Shown: in pieces, positions 30,630 through 42,410 of the stretch
How the letters are laid out: the number at the start of each line of letters is the position of its first letter
Position numbering within the stretch: position 1 is the first letter of the stretch
DNA from: Wolfiporia cocos
Lineage: Eukaryota > Basidiomycota > Agaricomycetes > Polyporales > Phaeolaceae
Assembly: GCA_029448655.1 (NCBI GenBank)
Contig: JACCLO010000035.1
Coordinates: forward strand, 1-64,000
Reading direction: 5' to 3'
DNA: 64,000 nucleotides
The notes under the pieces: generated by a model
What the model saw: only the letters and a program-made list of their open reading frames with translations
Databases searched by the model: none
What the model was told of the DNA's origin: nothing
Program-made: the position numbers and the translations under genes

Positions 30630-33183
30630 TCATAAACGCCGCCTCGCCCGTGTTCGTTTTGATCGCACCCATATCAGGCGAACGAACAGACCATAGATGA
30701 CGGCGATGATGACCGAGAGCAGGATGACGATGCCGAATGCGTCGTACTTGCTACCCGTAAGGCTATTTGCGGGTACTTTGACGTTCATGGACACCAGGCC
30801 TGCGGACGCTCGTCACCGGGTCAAGGGCAGTCAAGCGAAGTTGCGCACCGATCAGTGTCTGAATGCAGACGACTCCGAGACTGACTGTCGACAGGGTTAC
30901 GAGCGCGGCGTCCGTTCCCGATTGGGCTTGGGAGAGAGACACGCGGAGGTGCGATAGGTAAGTGGGATGCGCCTGGCTGAGGACTCGTTCATAGTGGGCC
31001 AACGATTGCTGTAGGGTGAGAATATGATCTTGCGAGCATTGACAATGTTGTCGGTTCAGTTGATCATAATGTCATACTTGTTGAAAACGACACACCTTGG
31101 ACATCTCCCATGTAAACGAACACATTCTGGTCATGTTCTGTCCCATGGCCAAGTCCCCACTCGCCCACCATCAATAACCTCTTCTGTAGCTGCGCAACCA
31201 CCTCCGACTTGTGCGCCAAGAATCGCGTGAGGGAAGTCACCGTCCTCCTCGTCCTGGTCATCCGATGCACCGTGCTACTTGCCCTCGCGATCGGTGTGTG
31301 CCGAAAAACGACGCGGAAGTGCGCAAACGTCTCTTGGAACGTCCGCCGGAAGCGACGCAGTGAGAGGCGCCAGCTCGCCGGGAGCGTGAACTGCGTGCGC
31401 CGTGCACGCGAGGGTTGCAGAAGCGCCTTGAGTGCCGCACCGTGCGACTTCTCCGACGAGGTCGGCGTGCACGTCTTCTCATCCTCCTCGATCTCACTTG
31501 GCATGTGGGGGACAACTTTTTCGAGGCTTTCGGGAGGCGGGGCGTCTGGTGCGGGTGCGGCAGTGTCTGCGCTCCTGTTGGAGTCGCGCTCACGCTCCAA
31601 GTGGGAGTCGGAGACAACAAGCGTTTGTATGTCGTCGACTTCATGCTCAACTTCCCTCAGATACGGGAAGAATGAGTCCACGATAGAGTCCATGATGCCG
31701 TGAGCAATCCAGTCTGAAAATATGTTAATATATATTCGAGGAAGTATGGTGGAAACATACCGGACGACATGTGGACGCTCTGAGAGAGCTTGAAGATCTT
31801 GTTCCGCACACGATCCACATGCTCTACGGAATAATGAGCAGATAGCTACACGGCGAGCGAAAGCACACACACCTCCGATATCTGCAAAGTGGAACTGACA
31901 CAGATGTCAACAATGCGCAGTCTGAGAAAGCGTGTAATCACATACCGAACATATTCCTTCACGGAACACAACCATGTACACGTTCACCTCTCCCACAATA
32001 CCCTCATCGATGTTGGAACCCACACGCATCGCACGCAGCCGCTCGCGCGTCTTCTGTGTCTCAATCGCTCGGAAGACAACGAAATAGTAGCCAAGCTTCG
32101 GGAAAAGCTCCAGCTTCTCGCGAGGATCCTGCTGCAAGATATCCTCAAGCGTCAGGGGGTGCAAGTGCAGAAGCTAACCACAACGCGCGAGTAATCGTAA
32201 ACCCACTATTCAATGGCGGATATGATCCGACGCACCTTTCCAATGGCGCTCATGTCCTCCCATGTCGGAGAAGACACGTCGAGCCACCACGCCTTCCCCG
32301 CGTCGTCCGCCTCGGCACCGGACGATGGCGACTTGAACGACTGCACCGGCGGCTGGGGAGCACCCGCCCTTCGCTTCCCCTTACGCGCCCGCCGCCGCTC
32401 CTGCTGCAGAGACGCGTCCGGCATCCGCTGCAGCTCCTCAGGCATCATGTACGAATGATGCAACAGTGGCTGGCGCTGCTCTGCCAACGCCGCCACCGAC
32501 CGCGTCTGCCGTGCCCGACCGTTGCCCCTCAGCGCCGCACCGAGTTTGGAGATGATCAGCGGCAGCGAATCGGTTTGCAGGAGATGCCTTTCGCGCGCGT
32601 CTGTGCCACTGGACGGTACAGTGGCGCCGCTATCAGGGTTGGGCACGTACAGTTCGAATGAGCGTGGGATGATCTTGCTCTCCTCGCGAGCCCTGATACG
32701 CGCAGCGATCTCGCGCTCCGAGCGTTGGTTGTGGAGGTCGGCGAGGCTCTTGCGCCGCCTGCGCCGTCGGGAGAGCTGGGAGCGGGTCATAGTGACCACG
32801 GACTCGGCAGAGGCGGTGCTGACGGTCGAGAGCGAGTCGGACGTCGCCCACGCGCGCGCCCAGGTCGCGATTGCATGCTCGACGACTGCAGAGATTGCGC
32901 CGAGGCGGCCGCCAGACACGGACGAGCTGGACGACGAAGAGGAAGAGGAAGTCGAGGAGGCAGACGAGGAGAGAGACTCGAGCGAGGGCGAGGACGGTGG
33001 TGCCGGGTGCTCGCCGCGGTAGATGTCCTCGTCGTCCTCTTCATGACCGTGTTCGTGAATATCGATGCGCTGGGTATCCGGGACCAGCCCAACGGCCTCT
33101 GGGCTGTGGAGGAAGTATGAAGAGGGTTCGCGCGCGGCCATGGACCCACCCATGCCGCCTGACTGTGCATCTGCTGTCTGCAT
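30630..33183 (-). CDS. CorA-family magnesium transporter (fungal Alr/Mnr2 type)
   Basis: It starts MQTADAQSGG. The N-terminal region is long, with a Ser run and a run of six Arg, typical of fungal family members. The CorA core begins WWLDVSSPTWEDM and splices to LHLHPLTLEDILQQDPREKLE, then YYFVVFRAIE, NVYMVVFREGICS, FHFADIG, HVDRVRNKIFKL and DWIAHGIMDSIVDSFFP. A low-complexity insert interrupts the stalk helices. Two C-terminal membrane segments follow: LVTLSTVSLGVVCIQTLIG, then FGIVILLSVIIAVIYGLFV. Between them the pore motif reads SMN rather than the canonical GMN. It ends RARRRL. The likely location is the vacuolar or plasma membrane; which one cannot be told from sequence. Confidence 0.88.
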
Positions 33184-33387
33184 CGAGGGCAGGACAGCCC
33201 CTGTATACGACTACCAGGGGGGGAGCATGAGGGATAGAGCAACGCCAAATCTGCAGTGGCTGATTTCCACCGCTGCCCGCTAGACGCCCAGTCGTCAAAT
33301 TCAGCATACTACCGCTACGCGAACATCTCAATTGCACGGGAAGGCCCCAGCCGGGAAGGACACACATGCGTTTCTCAAACCGCATCC

Positions 33388-34892
33388 TCAGCCGACACGC
33401 CGTCGCTTGCCAGACCGTCCACCGTCTCCGCCAGGCGCTCCGTGGGCACGCTTCCGCGGTGCGCCTCCTCCAGCTCCAGCAGGCTGCCCCGGAGCAAACG
33501 GTCTCCTCTTCTTCTCCTTCTGGCTCTCTTTCTTCTGCTTCTTCTCTATCGCCTTCCGTACCGCAGCCTGACCGCCCGACGCCGCGAGCGCGTCGAACTT
33601 CGCCTTTAGCAGCAGTTCTTTCTTGTCCGCTGTACGGAAGCGTCAGATATACCATGACAAGACACCATGATGTGCACACCTACACTTCTTCATGAACCAT
33701 GAACCCTTGCCCGCCTTGCGCTTCTCCTTCTCCTCGCGCGCTGCCCGCTCGAGCGCGTCCTGATCGATCTTCTCCCGCCGATCACGGTTCACCACGCTCT
33801 CCGCCCGCTTGTACGCGCGCTCGAGCCGCTGTACCTCGCGCTCGCGCTCTGCCCGTAGGGCGCCCGGCGAGTGAGCGAGGAGCTTGCGCGCGCGCTTCAG
33901 GTTGTCTCGGAGCGTCTTCATCTCTTCCGTGTGCATCTCCGAGAGGAATCCGTATTGCGCTTGGAATCGCTTAGACGAGAATTCGCCTACAAGAGGCAGG
34001 AAGCGCGGATCGCGGGGTACCTGAGCAGGCATGAGGTTTGCATGCCTGGCACAGAATGTGCAGTGGACGTACCACTTTGGGCTCCTCCACCTCTAGTTTC
34101 CTGCGGGGGACCGGCCGTTTCGAAATCATTTCTACCGGCCTGCACAGAGTCAACAACGTTTCAAAAACCACGCAGCAAAACTTACGCATTTTTGTTCTTA
34201 CGCTTTGGAATTGCTTGTTTTGGCTTGGGAGCGTCATCTGTCGCCCTCCCCTTACCCTTCATATCTGCCCGGAATCCGGCTTGTTCAGGCTCGGAATCGT
34301 CATCCTCTACTTCGGAATGCTCGTCATCTCCCGCATCGCCAAGTGCGCTGGCCCGGGCTAGTGCTTTCTGAGCTTTGCGTAATGTACCGAAGGGGAGGGA
34401 TGATAGCTCTGTATTGGAGTTAAGTAGCGTCGGCGGTGAAGTTCCGTTCGACGTACCTGCCTGCTGCGAAGCGGTCTTTGCGACAAGTAAGAGTGAGGAG
34501 CTTGAAGGTTTCAATAATCGACCACCACGTACAAGATGCCCCGGTTCCTCCTCGTCACTGCTAGACTCGGGCTCACTCTCTTCTTCAGCGGGCTCGTCAA
34601 GTTCTTCCTCATCTACCCACTGTGCTACGCGGGCGCCGTCAACGTCCACCGCCTCCTCGTCCTCTTCGTACATGTCTACATCCGAGCCCTTTGGAAATGC
34701 TCCACCGTCCTCGTCCTCGTCCTCTACCTCATCTTCGGACTCTGAGCTTTCTGGTTCTGGTTCTGGCCGCTTGCGGGCAGCCTGCGGAGTCTTGCGTTGT
34801 GTTGCGCTACTCTGCGCCGCATTTTTTTCCGTATTCTGTGCAAGTACTCTTGCAGGAGGGCGGCGAGAGGCAGGACGGGGACGGCGAGCCAT
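33388..34892 (-). CDS. rrp36: RRP36, rRNA processing protein
   Basis: The ATG at 34892 starts MARRPRPASRRPPARVLAQN. A long acidic N-terminal half (Glu/Asp/Ser runs) is followed by an intron and KRPVPRRKLEV. The conserved domain is VPRDPRFLPLVGEF, then YGFLSEMHTEEMKTLRDNLK, RAESVVNRDRRE and GKGSWFMKK. The last exon has ADKKELLLKAKFDALA-like sequence and a Lys/Arg-rich tail ending RRRVG at TGA 33388. Rrp36 acts in the nucleolar SSU processome for early 35S pre-rRNA cleavage. The acidic half is much longer than the conserved domain but common in basidiomycetes. Confidence 0.9.
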
Positions 34893-35225
34893 TTGTGTGG
34901 CAAAGAGTGTATGGCAAAGAGTGTATGCTGAAACAGTTAGCGCGCAGAGCGAGAGTAGCGCCCAGTATCAGCCGCGCTGAACGTTACATGACGTGCGCGT
35001 GCGTGCTACGCAGAACTTGTTGGTCTGTTCTTATCTTCGCACCTGGTGAAGGTGAGCAGACATTTATGGCAACGTCCGGAAGAGACGCTTAGTGCGCTTC
35101 CGAAGGGCAGGGTTTTTGACTCGAGGCAGAAGCTGGGATAACAAGAGCGGGAGATATCGTTAACCTCGAGTATCATACTGCCTTTGCAGCTTGTACCACA
35201 GACCCAATAGATCATCTACTTTACC
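34893..35225. other. Intergenic, RRP36 upstream region
   Basis: No gene. A 15-base direct repeat, GTGTGGCAAAGAGTGTATGGCAAAGAGTGTATG in two units, lies at about 34894-34926, right at the RRP36 start side. Confidence 0.4.
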
Positions 35226-35426
35226 ATGCCCAAAATTGCGATCCTCCTCGGCAGCGCGCGCACGCCTGGCAACGGAAAGGGCCTCGCGTCCTGGCTCACC
35301 CGCATGGGGTACTGGGTCGTGGCCGGGGCTGGAGGGCGAAAGGCCATCAACTGGTATAAGACGAGTGCGGTGTCGCGGGCAGCAGCGGGCGCAGTGGCAG
35401 CGACGATGGGGGACTCGCCCGAATAG
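35226..35426 (+). pseudogene. Possible truncated NAD(P)H-dependent FMN reductase-like N-terminus
   Basis: The frame opens MPKIAILLGSARTPGNGKGL. This looks like the first strand and phosphate loop of the flavodoxin-like FMN reductase family (KI.ii.GS.R). After about 25 residues the resemblance stops. The remaining 40 codons run into the GC-rich block and end at TAG 35424, and I could not find the later family motifs downstream on either strand. It is either a first exon whose partner exons I cannot see or a gene broken by the GC-rich sequence. Confidence 0.3.
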
Positions 35427-38400
35427 GCGTTGGCCAAAAGGGGAGGGGCTGGACGAGGAAACTCGATTCCCATTTGCGGGTCTGCCCTATTATATCCACG
35501 TCCCCGCTGCCGCACCCTGCCGGGGCTCCCACGCCACCGCGCTATCTTATCGCCCCCATCACCAGGCTCGTCCCGGTGCCCGTGCCCGCGCCCAGAATGG
35601 CGTCCCTCCTGCCCGTCTCGGCTGCCGAGCCCCGTGCCCGCGTCTGCGCTGACAGCGAACGCGGTGGCGTGTCCGCGCGTCCCACGCGTGACCCCGCCCG
35701 TCAGGCACGCTGCGCATATGGAAGCCCCATGACTATATTTGGGGCACAGCCGCATTGGGCCGTGCACTGCGCCGGCTCCCGACGCTGCCCCTTCTGGCGC
35801 GCGCGCCTGCCGTGGCAGCGCGATGCCTGGCTGGCACGCGTGTGCAGGCGAGCACCGGCCCTGCGGTGCACGCGCCGGCCCTGCGGTGCACGCGGCGGCT
35901 GATGGCGGCGCGCAGCTTCCCGGCGCAGCACGCGCCTTGACGCGCACTTCCGTCTTGGTCGGCGTGCTGTCAGCGGCGCGACGTGCCATCGCGCGCGCTG
36001 TCGGCCATCGCGCGCCGGCAGTCGCTTATGGAATGTGCTCGCCGCGCACCCTGCCACGGTGCGGTGCACGACGACCGCAATTGCCAATGGCGGCAGCGCG
36101 TCTTCGCTCGGACGCTTTCCGCTATCAGCATTGCAAATCGCCCGAGGACTGAATGGACGCTGATGAGGCCAGCCGCTTACGTCCCCGGCCCGCCACGCCT
36201 CCCAGATCGCGCGCACCCCGTCGCCGAGGCCCTCGACCCCGGCTCCCGTGCAGATGCATCGCTGCACCCCACTCGCCTCGGCCGATCTGCGAGATCCCGT
36301 CGACGTCCCCGCGCAGATGCAGCGTCCCATCAGCAAGCTCCAGTCGTCGTCTCCCATGATGCACTGATCGGTGACTCCGCGGTTCCTCACCCGCATGCGA
36401 CAAATCCGGACTTGTCTCCTTTGCCGTCTATACCTGCCCGCGCTCGCCACCGCGCATGTGGTGGTCCGCCGGCCTCGACACGCGGCAGATCTACGTTAAT
36501 TGTCCTCCCAGCATCACGCCGAGGACAATGCCCCGGTGCGCACACCACCGCGCGTCCCGCAGCCACCGGACCGCCACTCGCTCGCGCCGGGGGCGATCAC
36601 GCCCTCGTCGAAATTTCTGAGCAGGCTTCGGTAATTCTCCAGGGCCCAGGACATATGCTACAGCTACATCTTTAGCGTGCGGGCGCCGTGAGCCCCGCCT
36701 CGTACCCCGCACGCCGACACACATGCCGTCTCTCCACGAGCTCACAGCCCCTGCTTCCCACCGTGTCCGCGCCGCCCAAAAAACCAACACCGGCGCTCCC
36801 TCCCGGGCCCTGCACGTCCCCTATTCCATGTTGCATGCGCCGCCTAGGGTTCCCCACCGCGCACCTTTTAGGGTCCTCCGTCGCCATCGCCCAGGGAACC
36901 GCAATCCAGGCACACACAATGCAGGGCCGTGCCCGAGTCGGCCGGCGCAGCTCTGTCATCCCCCGGCCTCCTCCCGCTCCAGCACGTCCCCCGTCCCCCG
37001 TCCCCCGTCGCCCCGCAGCCTGAAAATACGACGCCCCGCCCGCCATATATCTCGCCCCCATCCCGCCCCCAGATTCGACGGCAGACGTCCGGACGCAACC
37101 ACCCACCCCGCGCACGCGCGCCCTTCCTCCGCACCAGCGCCCGCTCCCACGCCAAGCTCTGATGCCCCGATCTGCACACGCCCCTTCCCCGGCGCGCCCG
37201 CGTCTCCTCCCCGCCGGCACGGAAGCGGAAGCACGCTGGGGCTGCGCGGACGTCATCCCTGCGCGCCCGCACATCCGGGCATCCAGGCGTCGAGCGTCGG
37301 GGCGGTGTCCGTGCTGGGGCGGGGCGCGGGCGCGGCGTGGTTAGTGGCTGTAGCTAGTGGCGCGCTGCGACGCGACGCCCGCGGCGCCACAGCGGGCAGG
37401 CATCACGCTAGCGCGCCGACGGGCGCGTGTGCGCGTGCGGCCCCTGCCGCGCTGGTCGTCTGGCGCGTTCTCCGACGCCCCGTTGCTCTGCCGACACCCG
37501 GGGGCGCTGTAGGCACGCCGCGGGCACTGCTCCAGGCGACGGCGCGCGGCGCCACGCGCGCGTCATCTGCCACATCAATCATTGCCCCGTATCCGGGGGA
37601 TCACGATCTCTGCGTCCCGCTCGCGGTGGCTATGTGCTCGTTGTATATCGCATGATGATCGTGCGTCCCGCGCAATTCAGTGCGCGCCACGTTCTGCATG
37701 GGCCGTGCCCGCGCCGGGGCTAGTGGCGCGGGCGTGTGCGACAGCAGTGCAGCGCACTGCCGTCCGCTGCTGCGCGTCCGTGCCATGGAACGGGCAGATA
37801 TCTGAGGTGCGTCCGGCATCCGACTCGATATGGTATGGGACGGTGGACTACTGCCCCCGGCGGATCGCGCAGAGAAGCTCGCGGGCGGCGATCATCATCG
37901 GTTCATCGCTCCACCGTGCTGATGCAGCGCACGGACCCACATGCCACTTCCGACAGCGCCGCAGGCCAGGCGGCTGCCGCGCCACCCGTCTCTGCAGCTG
38001 CCCGCGACGATCCCCACATTCCGCCTGCCGCGCCACGGACCACGGACCACACCCACATGTCGCCGCCCAGCAGGGCGACTACTGCGCCCGGGCGATAGGC
38101 GCGCTCATCTGACCGCGCGGGGCTTCGCGGGCTCGCACCAGAACCAGGCTCGCACGCCAGCCGCCCCGGATCTTGCGCTGCCCCGGTCTGACGCGTCGCA
38201 CCCGCCGTACTGGGTTTGGGGTGCGTGCCCGCGCCGAGAGGGGAAGGGCTCCCGCCGAGAGGGGAAAGGCACCTGCCATTCTGGTGCGCCTGCCGCCCGC
38301 ATACGTCTGGCGCGTGCCCGGTGGAGCGCGCACGAGAATGGCTATGACTCGATTTGGCGACGGAAGCTGATGCGGCTGATCGCGGTGCCGGGAGCGGAAG

Positions 38401-41400
38401 GGGGCACAAGGTTGGTACGGCGATGTGCGCTGCGCTGCTGGCCACAGCTGGGAGCGCGCGCGCGGGCTGCTGAATGCTGAGGCTGCCGCGGCCGCGGCTG
38501 GGGCCTGCCTATCCCGGCGTCGAGCCCGGGCCCTCTCGATGCACGCTTCGCCAACCCAGCTGCGGTGGGCGCGGCGAACCTTGTGCGCGAACCTTGAGCT
38601 ACTTTGGGAGGCGCGTGCACAGCCCGTGACCGCATTGCTAATCGTCGCGGTCGTGGCTGTGGTCGCGGTCGCGCCGCGGGCCCAGGTCGTCCGCTTACAT
38701 GCATCTCCGTCAGTGCTGTGCGCTGCGTGCGGACCGGCCGTGCCTGGCCCATTGTACTCACCGCGCGCGGAAGGCGTACGTTGCATCGCGGGAGGGGCAA
38801 GCGGGCCCTGTATACGTGCCGTATCGTGCCCTCTCCTATTGCGTAGCGACTTGCGCAATGCGCAGCACGCCGGGCCCATTATTGCAAGGTTTGTTCGCAC
38901 CGCCTAGATCGAGCACAGCGCGCCCGCGCCACACCCGCAGATCGGCGCCCCCTGGGCCCCGCCCGGTCGCAGGCGCGAGCCAAAACGGCAGGCGGATGCC
39001 CATTTGCGGATGCTTCGTCGCCTGTGCGCGCTGCGCCGCCGCGATCGCCGCCGCACGCGCGCAGGGCTCATATATCGGAGGATGCGCGGCGCTGTCAGTT
39101 AGGCTCGCCCGCCGGGTGGCCGCGAGGCTCTGCGCGGGCACGGGCGGCGACGGCGACGGCGGCGTACGTACGGCGTGTGCCCAGGCCTCGGGCGATGACG
39201 TACAGCGCGGGCGAGCGCGGCGACCGGCGGAGCAGCGCGCCTGCTTTGGGCGAAGATCCGGAGCATCGTCATAACGCAAGCTCAAGCTCACAAGCTCGCG
39301 GGGGATCTCATCGACAGGCACGGCGCAGCGAGCGGACGGCCTGCGCGTGGGCCGCCCGGAAAGGCAGGCCCCGGCCCATATTTGGGCGAGCTGCGGCGCG
39401 GCGCGGCGTGCTGCGGTGTGCCGTCGCGGTGCGCTTCTGCGATCGAGGAGCCCCCGAGGGGGCGCGTGCCCGTGGATGAATTGTGGAGCCTCTTGTGTGG
39501 GCGCGGGCCTGCGTCTGAGAGCTAGATTCGGTCCTCGAGGACGGCTTGGCGCGCGTATCTGTGATGTCCGCCGGCGCGGTGTCGAGCTTGTTATACAGTG
39601 AGCTTGTTATATGAAGGTGTAAATTTAGTCGATCTTTACGTTCCAATTATGTCCGAGCTCTGTGCATCGTCCATATCGAGGAATTCCCTTCCCCTTCGGT
39701 CGCATCAATCTTTTGATGAGCAAACGATCTCGTTCCGCGCCCGCTGTCCCCATGCGTCGCGCGGTCTGCCGTCCAGGGCCATTGCAGCCTAACACATGAA
39801 CGCTTGTTCAGACGTGCTTGACGTACTGTGGCACCCTATCTTCGCACAATCATGCACGGCTGACGGAGAAGCATCACGGAAAGACCGTTCTTGCGCTCTA
39901 AACATATGTCGCGTCGACACCGTGCTCGGTTCTTCGCTTCACAGACCCTGTCTCCGGCTCGCCAGGGCAATACAGTGCATTCGGGGACAGTAGCACGATG
40001 CGCGTCCACACCATCTCCGCTGTGTGCTGATGCGATGACGTTGTCAGGGACTGCCTCGCTTGCGCTGGGCACGGCGGCACGCCTGTCAGGCGGCCAAAAC
40101 GATTGATGTCAATGACTGATATCGCAATGTGGGCTCACGAGCCTCGGGCGGCCGTAGTGATTAATTGTCGACACATCCTTCACCGTCCACCGCGACGCCC
40201 GCTGGCCAAGCCCAGCGGCGGAGATGCCCCAGGATCGACGCCTTCTCACTTCGCGCGAAGAACCACGCATGGTCGCCGTCGACGTGGCCAGCAGCCAGCA
40301 GCCAGCAGCAGCCAGCCTGCAGCGCACGTGGTTCTAGGTATCTGTATCTGTATCTGTGATCGCTCTGATCGTCGACGCAAGCAGAAGTCCGCCAGCGACG
40401 TCGATGCCGCTCGACACGGCTAGCGCGCGAAGCAGAGGCAGCAGCCGCCCGGCGCCGAGGTCCCGCGCGCGGTGCGCGGTGCGCACTCTCCAAGACGTAA
40501 ATAATCACTCGCGGCAGATCGGCCCAAAGCGTGCGTGGGCTGCAGCTCGCGCTGCGCGCTGCGAGCCGGGCGAGCGGTGCGCCAACGCCGCGAAGCTCGC
40601 CCCACTGAATGCGCGAAGCCCGCGGGGCCGCGCGCGAGGCCGTTCATGTATCGCTCATGAAACAGGATCATAGTTGACGACGCACCGTCGCGGAGGCGGC
40701 CGCGCGCCGGCCGGGCCTTGCCCATGCGCCCGTTTACGTCCGCCAATGCCCTCCGGGCTCGGCGGCGATCTGCCACAGCCACCGCGCGTTCGCGCAATGT
40801 CCGTGGAAAGCGGGAGAACGCGCGGGTCACGGTGCGCTCCTTCGGCGTGTCTGGGGTCGGGCAGCGGGCGGATCGTCGGCGCTGGGCGGCCTGCAATGTT
40901 GTCTTGGGCCGTTCGACGACGCTGACATGTTCAGCACGGCATGGAAGGATATGTGGCGCATCACAGAGCTCGTTACTCGCAGCGTATCGCGTCAGCGGGG
41001 GAGGCGTCCCGCGCTGATATAGCCGAAATGGGCCTGCAGCGAGGCGAGGTTCTAGCTCGCGCGGCGCCACCGGGTGGGCTTGGGGGGAGCTAGAGCGCGA
41101 TGGCTTCCCGATTCTGGACGCGGGTGGGAGTCTGCCGTATGTCCACGCTTTCTCCGACATCCGCCCATATGCATGCTGCCTCTCGCGCAGAGCGAAGGCC
41201 ACATTGGCTGCGGCCGGATGACGCGCTACGGACTCTGATAGCATGAGTCAGGATGCAATACGAAAGTTGGCCAGGGCGCAGCTGCGCTCCTTCCATGTCC
41301 GTCGCGCCACGCAGCATCTGCATACAGTCCTGGGCAGCAGGCCTAGGGGCTCGCCGAGCACAGTGTATCTATCGCAGGAATGGGAAGTCGGTCCCAGAAA

Positions 41401-42410
41401 GGCAGCGGACGGACCTTATATGGACGGGTCTCAGGCGCAGCACACGGCGGGCCCAGGCCACAGCTGCTGCGCTGTCCCCGCATGGTGCTCACGGTCCCTG
41501 AGGAGTCCCTGCGCCGCGTCAGGCGCGCAGCCACGGCCCCAGCCTGGAGCTGCCTGGGACGGATATAGACGTGCGCGCTCGAGACCGCTTACCGAGGGCG
41601 TGGAGGCTGCAGATGCCTAACTCCAGGTGGCGCTTCCCAGGCCACACACAGCGCGTACCGTCGCCAGGCGAGATGAGCAAATGTAAGAGTCATAGAACAC
41701 CGTCCAGGATCGTCGCGCGGCCTGTCCTTGATCCGGCCGACGATCCACCCGTTCTGCTCGCTGGCTGCACACTGTCCGTGGGCTCCGCGCAGGCGGGTGC
41801 TATTAGAGAGGCTCGGTGGCTCGCTCGAGCCTTTCGGGGACACGCCGCCGCCCGCGCGCCAACTCTGCAGGGCCCTGTGCCTGGGTGCGTGTCAGCATGC
41901 CCAATTCAGATCGAGCAGGTGCATGAGGAAAGAAGCGGACAATGCGGGAAGGTTCCACTGCGCCAGGCGAGAAGCGCGCGAAATTAAGGGCATTTCGCGG
42001 GGAAGGCGCATCCATAGCGAGCCAGAAGCTCATCTCACGCCGTTCGAACACCCCGCACAGCGGCACACACGCCAGAAGCTCCCGGGGACAAGGCCCTCGG
42101 GCCGGTAGCGGACACACGCCTCAGTCCCATCAATCAAGCTCAATCGGGCCCTGTATACCTCGCTCGCGCGTGCCCGCTGCGATCTCGTCGCCCGCACGGG
42201 CGTGCGCAACGGCCGCTTCGGTCCTTCGTAGAACATACGAACGCACGCGGAGATCTCATTGCGCCCGAGATAAGCTGGCGGCCACTCCGCGCCCCGACAA
42301 CGATGGGAAAACGCATCCTCGCCCGATAATCTATGAAGCCTCGATTCGACCAGTCGCCACTCCATCGGTGCCGACAATTCCATGCGCTCTTCTGGGCGGT
42401 GCCAGCCTGC
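35427..42410. other. GC-rich, CpG-rich block without a supportable gene
   Basis: About 7 kb are strikingly GC-rich and full of CG dinucleotides, apart from a more balanced stretch at about 39.58-40.2 kb. Open frames overlap on all six frames, as expected from few stop codons in GC-rich DNA. None shows a domain, and composition is Ala/Arg/Pro on every frame. Small repeats occur: a 21-bp tandem at about 35857-35900, GCCAGCA at 40285-40312, TATCTG at 40337-40356, and the 13-mer GGGCCCTGTATAC at 38803 and 42145. Confidence 0.6.

Noticed and set aside
35427..42410. Dozens of overlapping Ala/Arg/Pro-rich open frames
   Set aside because: GC-rich DNA has few stop codons; the frames overlap on both strands, lack domains, and none is clearly better than its shadows.
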